Below, one piece after another: positions 61,071 to 64,000 of a stretch of 64,000 nt of DNA (positions are counted from its first letter, which is position 1; each line of letters opens with the position of its first letter). The notes below the pieces were generated by a model. The model was not told where the DNA came from. It searched no databases and saw only the letters and a program-made list of their open reading frames with translations. Where the stretch lies: the NCBI GenBank assembly GCA_029721435.1, contig CM056576.1:119463166-119527165 (forward strand), given 5' to 3'. The DNA is from Gymnothorax reevesii (Eukaryota; Chordata; Actinopteri; Anguilliformes; Muraenidae). Both the position numbers and the translations under genes were made by a program.

Positions 61071-63203
61071 AAGGATGGTTAAACTTCTTCTAAAATAACC
61101 TAAGTTGATTCTCACAATTTCCTCAGAATGGACATTTTGTGACTTAAGTACTTTTAGCCTTGGGCTCATCAATTAGCAGATGTTATTGATCTGTCATATA
61201 TTCAGACCATTTTTTCTCAAAAAATACGTTTTGTGATTCAGTACTTTTGGCGCAAGGGTCTTCTTATGCAAGTATGTGAGTCTGTCAACAGGTATCCATC
61301 AGCCTTTAGGTGTGAAAATGACTTGAATGGGTCCAGAATCGATGGATATCAAACACTTATAAGCTCAGACTCTTTATTTTTGTCCGAGAGGGATGTGAGA
61401 GAAAAAGAGCATGAGAGAGAGAAAGGGACAAAGAGAAGAAGAAGGTCAAAACAGGTCAAAGAGCAGGGGAATCCTACCGCTGGTGTTTGTGTGCATCTCC
61501 TCTCAGGGAGTATTCTCTTACAGCATCCATTGGTGGTCCATTAGAAAGGTTTATTTGTCCAAGGATTAGCCACAGAAGTGCAGGAACTTTCTCAGAGCTC
61601 TTTTGACGGTGGAAACCAATGCATCGTGGGTACAGGGCTTGTCTGTCCAGAGCAAACCCTTTATGAATTTGTGCATGGATGTACTACCTTCTCACATTCC
61701 CCATCCACAGCCTGACTTCTTCAGGAATACTACTCCTGCACGCTGTTTTATGAATAGCTTACCATATGCAGTATGCAAGCTCTGAACCACACTGGAGTCA
61801 GCAAAGCCGAAGTCTTGCCCTAATATCTGTATTGTCTGATTTATTGAACTGAAAATACATGTTAGCAATGCTCTTCTAATTACCAGCCTATCCTGATGCA
61901 GAGAATATGCTAGTTAAGGTGCTAAATGAGATTTATGCAACACTCAGAGCTGAATATGAACTGAGACAGTATAACTCTTCCAACATAATGTGACACAGCT
62001 CACGGGAATGATGCATGCCCACTTAAGAGTTTCTGAGCACAGCAGAAAAATGTGTTGGACTGAATGCTCTAGCCAATCCATGCCAGGCACGGTCACCAGG
62101 GTAAGCAAAAATGCTGCCAAGCTAACTACTTTATCCCAAGATCTACTGAGAAAGTTAAGCTCAATGGGCAATTTTGGTCAGAAAACAAGTTTTCCACACT
62201 CAGTGTTCAGCTGGCAGCAAAAGGTCAAAGCGAGGACTATGAGTAAGTGTTGTTACGTGACCCTGTAAAAGGTCATGATGTGCATTATGTTACTTGTATG
62301 CATAGTTGTTTGGGTGCCTGAGCTGGATACACTTGTGAGAACTGCTATTAGTGTTTGTAAATTGCATTGTAAACTTCTGCGCCAGGTACTTGAGAAATGT
62401 GCAAGAATGTTGCATGAATGTGTGCCTAAGTTTTACAAGATCTTTTTGAAGATATTAGAGAGGTAAATGCAGGAGTGAGACAAAGCAATGTGAAATTGTG
62501 CACTTGGCTGAATTTTTGTTTACCTCAGTAACAGTTCCAGCAAGAACTGACCCAAGTCTTCAGTCCCAAGCGTTTTTCAATTCTGCTGAGAAATGTTGTT
62601 TCCCAAGGCCATGCCATGTGATTTTAGTCTCACAAGACTGATTTACTCAATCATATGGTGCAGACCATCGATGTAATGCCACCGCATTTTGTATCTGCAA
62701 TTGTGAGATTCCAACAATGCAAAAATCTACTTCTTAACAAACATATTCTCTAGTGATCCTGCAAAACCACAAGTATGCAACATTTTTGTACATGATATGA
62801 CCCACTGAAAATTTTCCCTTTCAATGCAAATCTGTCCCTGTCCATAGCTTGGGAATACTAAGAGTTGAGAATACTAAGAGTTCAAGAGTAAAACGATGCA
62901 AAACCGCAGCAAAGAACCACAAATCAGTTCTCTGTGGTAAAATTTCGTTCAAATAGTGCAGAATAAGACAAAGCCTACAGAAAACATTCAGCCAACCAGA
63001 CAATGTAAGCCTAATTTAACTCAGTGAGGGTCTCTCCTTTTACCTGCTATTCAATGCATGCAACCAAAAACAAATTCATAATCCAACTGTCCATGACCCT
63101 GACTTCAGCCCCTTCTGTAATCCCGCAACAAGGGTTTTCTCGTCCGCGGCAGTGGTTTCGATACTTTCCGCGTGTTTCCTGAAAACAAGCTTCCATTCAT
63201 GTA
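61071..63203. other. Noncoding stretch
   Basis: No gene or element end recognised. Several open frames of 60-100 codons are present without domains. Confidence 0.4.
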
Positions 63204-64000
63204 GCGTGCTCCATAATTATTGGCACCGCTGGTTGAGATGTGTTTAAAGCCTTAAAATAAATTCAATTTTTATTGCAGAAGCATATTCTCACACTGAAAA
63301 TTGTAGAAAAATATAACCTTCAACTCAAGTGAATTTTAAGCGACAAAAAATACCTGACTAAGAAATAATTATTCTTCATAAAATCACCTGTTCCACAATT
63401 GGAACCCCTAACAATTCATAGGAAATAAATGTCATTGAAGTATTTCTGTCATTTCTACAGTAGTTTAAAAAGTTGATCAGAGTATCTAGGAACATTTAAT
63501 TAGTAATTCATCACTTCCTTTTTCCCTGCGGTATAAATATGACATAATACAGAGGCCATTTCTCTTATCCACTCTTCAACATGGGAAAGACAAAGGAACA
63601 CACCACTTAAGTAAGGCAGATGTGTGTCGACCTTAACAAGTCAGGCAATGGCTACAAGAAAATAGCCACTCGCCTGCACCTGCCCATTTCTACTATCAGA
63701 GGAATCATTAAGAAATTTAAAACAACTGGAACAGTGGTAAACAAGCCTGGCCAAGGACGCAAGGTTATTTTGCCACCACGCACAGTGAGGAGGATGGTAA
63801 GAGAAATAAAAAGTTCTCCAAAGCTCACTGTTAAAGAATTGCAACAAATGGTAGCATCTTGGGGTCACAAAGTCTTCAAAACAACCATCAGGCGCTATCT
63901 ACATGCCAACAAGCTGTTTGGGAGGCATGCATGGAAAAAACCTTTTCTCACTCACAATCATAAACGCAAACGTCTGAGGTTCGTTAAGCAGTACTGGGAC
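63204..64000 (+). mobile_element. Tc1-like element, 5' half (runs off the window)
   Basis: The left terminal repeat starts right after TA at 63202-63203 and contains GCTCCATAATTATTGGCACC. After a leader with GTATAAATATGACATAATA the transposase starts at 63581 (MGKTKEHTT). Codon 10 is a stop (63608-63610). From 63611 the frame stays open to the window end. It covers the HTH region (GYKKIATRLHLPISTIRGII), the basic linker (KPGQGRKVILPPRT), the second HTH (LTVKELQQMVASWGHK) and the phrase RKRLRFVKQYWD before the catalytic core. A Met at codon 14 follows the stop. It is the best preserved transposase here; the right half is outside. Confidence 0.9.
63581..64000 (+). pseudogene. Tc1-like transposase N-terminal part with one early stop
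   Basis: 140 codons in one frame with a single stop at codon 10. Domain order is paired-type HTH, GRPR-like basic linker, second HTH, then the start of the catalytic domain. Whether codons after the window edge are intact is unknown, so pseudogene status rests on the early stop only. Confidence 0.75.

Noticed and set aside
1..64000. CRISPR arrays, bacterial operons, phage genes or rRNA
   Set aside because: No regularly spaced direct repeats, no dense collinear ORFs and no rRNA-like segments. The window is vertebrate intronic DNA.

Overview
This window is vertebrate nuclear DNA, almost certainly from a ray-finned (teleost-type) fish. It is AT-rich and rich in introns. It carries several Tc1-like transposons, many palindromic MITEs, L2/CR1-type LINE pieces and simple repeats, and has no bacterial-style gene packing. 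Nearly all long open frames here are chance frames in noncoding DNA.

The one real host gene I can support lies on the minus strand. Four exons (51315-51466, 50397-50456, 49522-49650, 6757-6877) have consensus splice sites and fully compatible reading phases. Joined, they encode 154 codons of the C-terminal part of a glypican core protein, most like glypican-5. The last two exons are separated by a 42.6-kb intron (6878-49521) that holds most of the window. Neither the 5' exons nor the final C-terminal/GPI-anchor exon was found, so both ends probably lie outside and the whole window is intragenic.

Layout. 1-6756: downstream intron with a small MITE (1912-2057) and a 2-kb element with long inverted arms (about 4297-6288). 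6757-6877: glypican exon. 7.1-8.6 kb: a MITE and an unclassified dispersed repeat. 12.3-20.2 kb: a dense transposon graveyard (L2 fragment, a 400-bp MITE, a Tc1 relic split by a retroposed insert, a 1.2-kb repeat, LINE 3' ends, a second Tc1-like relic). 22.5-23.1 kb: a non-autonomous hAT-like element with a long G tract. 26.4 kb: a MITE. 28.5-29.8 kb: a 5'-truncated CR1/L2-type LINE. 37.1-37.6 kb: a near-perfect hairpin MITE. 40.9-41.1 kb: a second copy of the 7.1-kb MITE in the opposite orientation. 42.8-43.6 and 44.6-46.1 kb: two more Tc1-like elements. 47.1-47.5 kb: a CpG-rich stretch with a short open frame. 49.5-51.5 kb: a cluster of three glypican exons. 54.1-55.2 kb: a second copy of the 16-kb repeat, followed by a MITE. 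63.2 kb to the end: the 5' half of a relatively young Tc1 element cut by the window edge.

No previously undescribed defence or enzymatic system was found. The most interesting items are the glypican linker and its 60-bp exon, the unassigned long-arm element at 4.3-6.3 kb, the retroposon of unknown family dated by a 15-bp target duplication, the unclassified 1.2-kb repeat family, and the CpG/ETS-like intronic segment.
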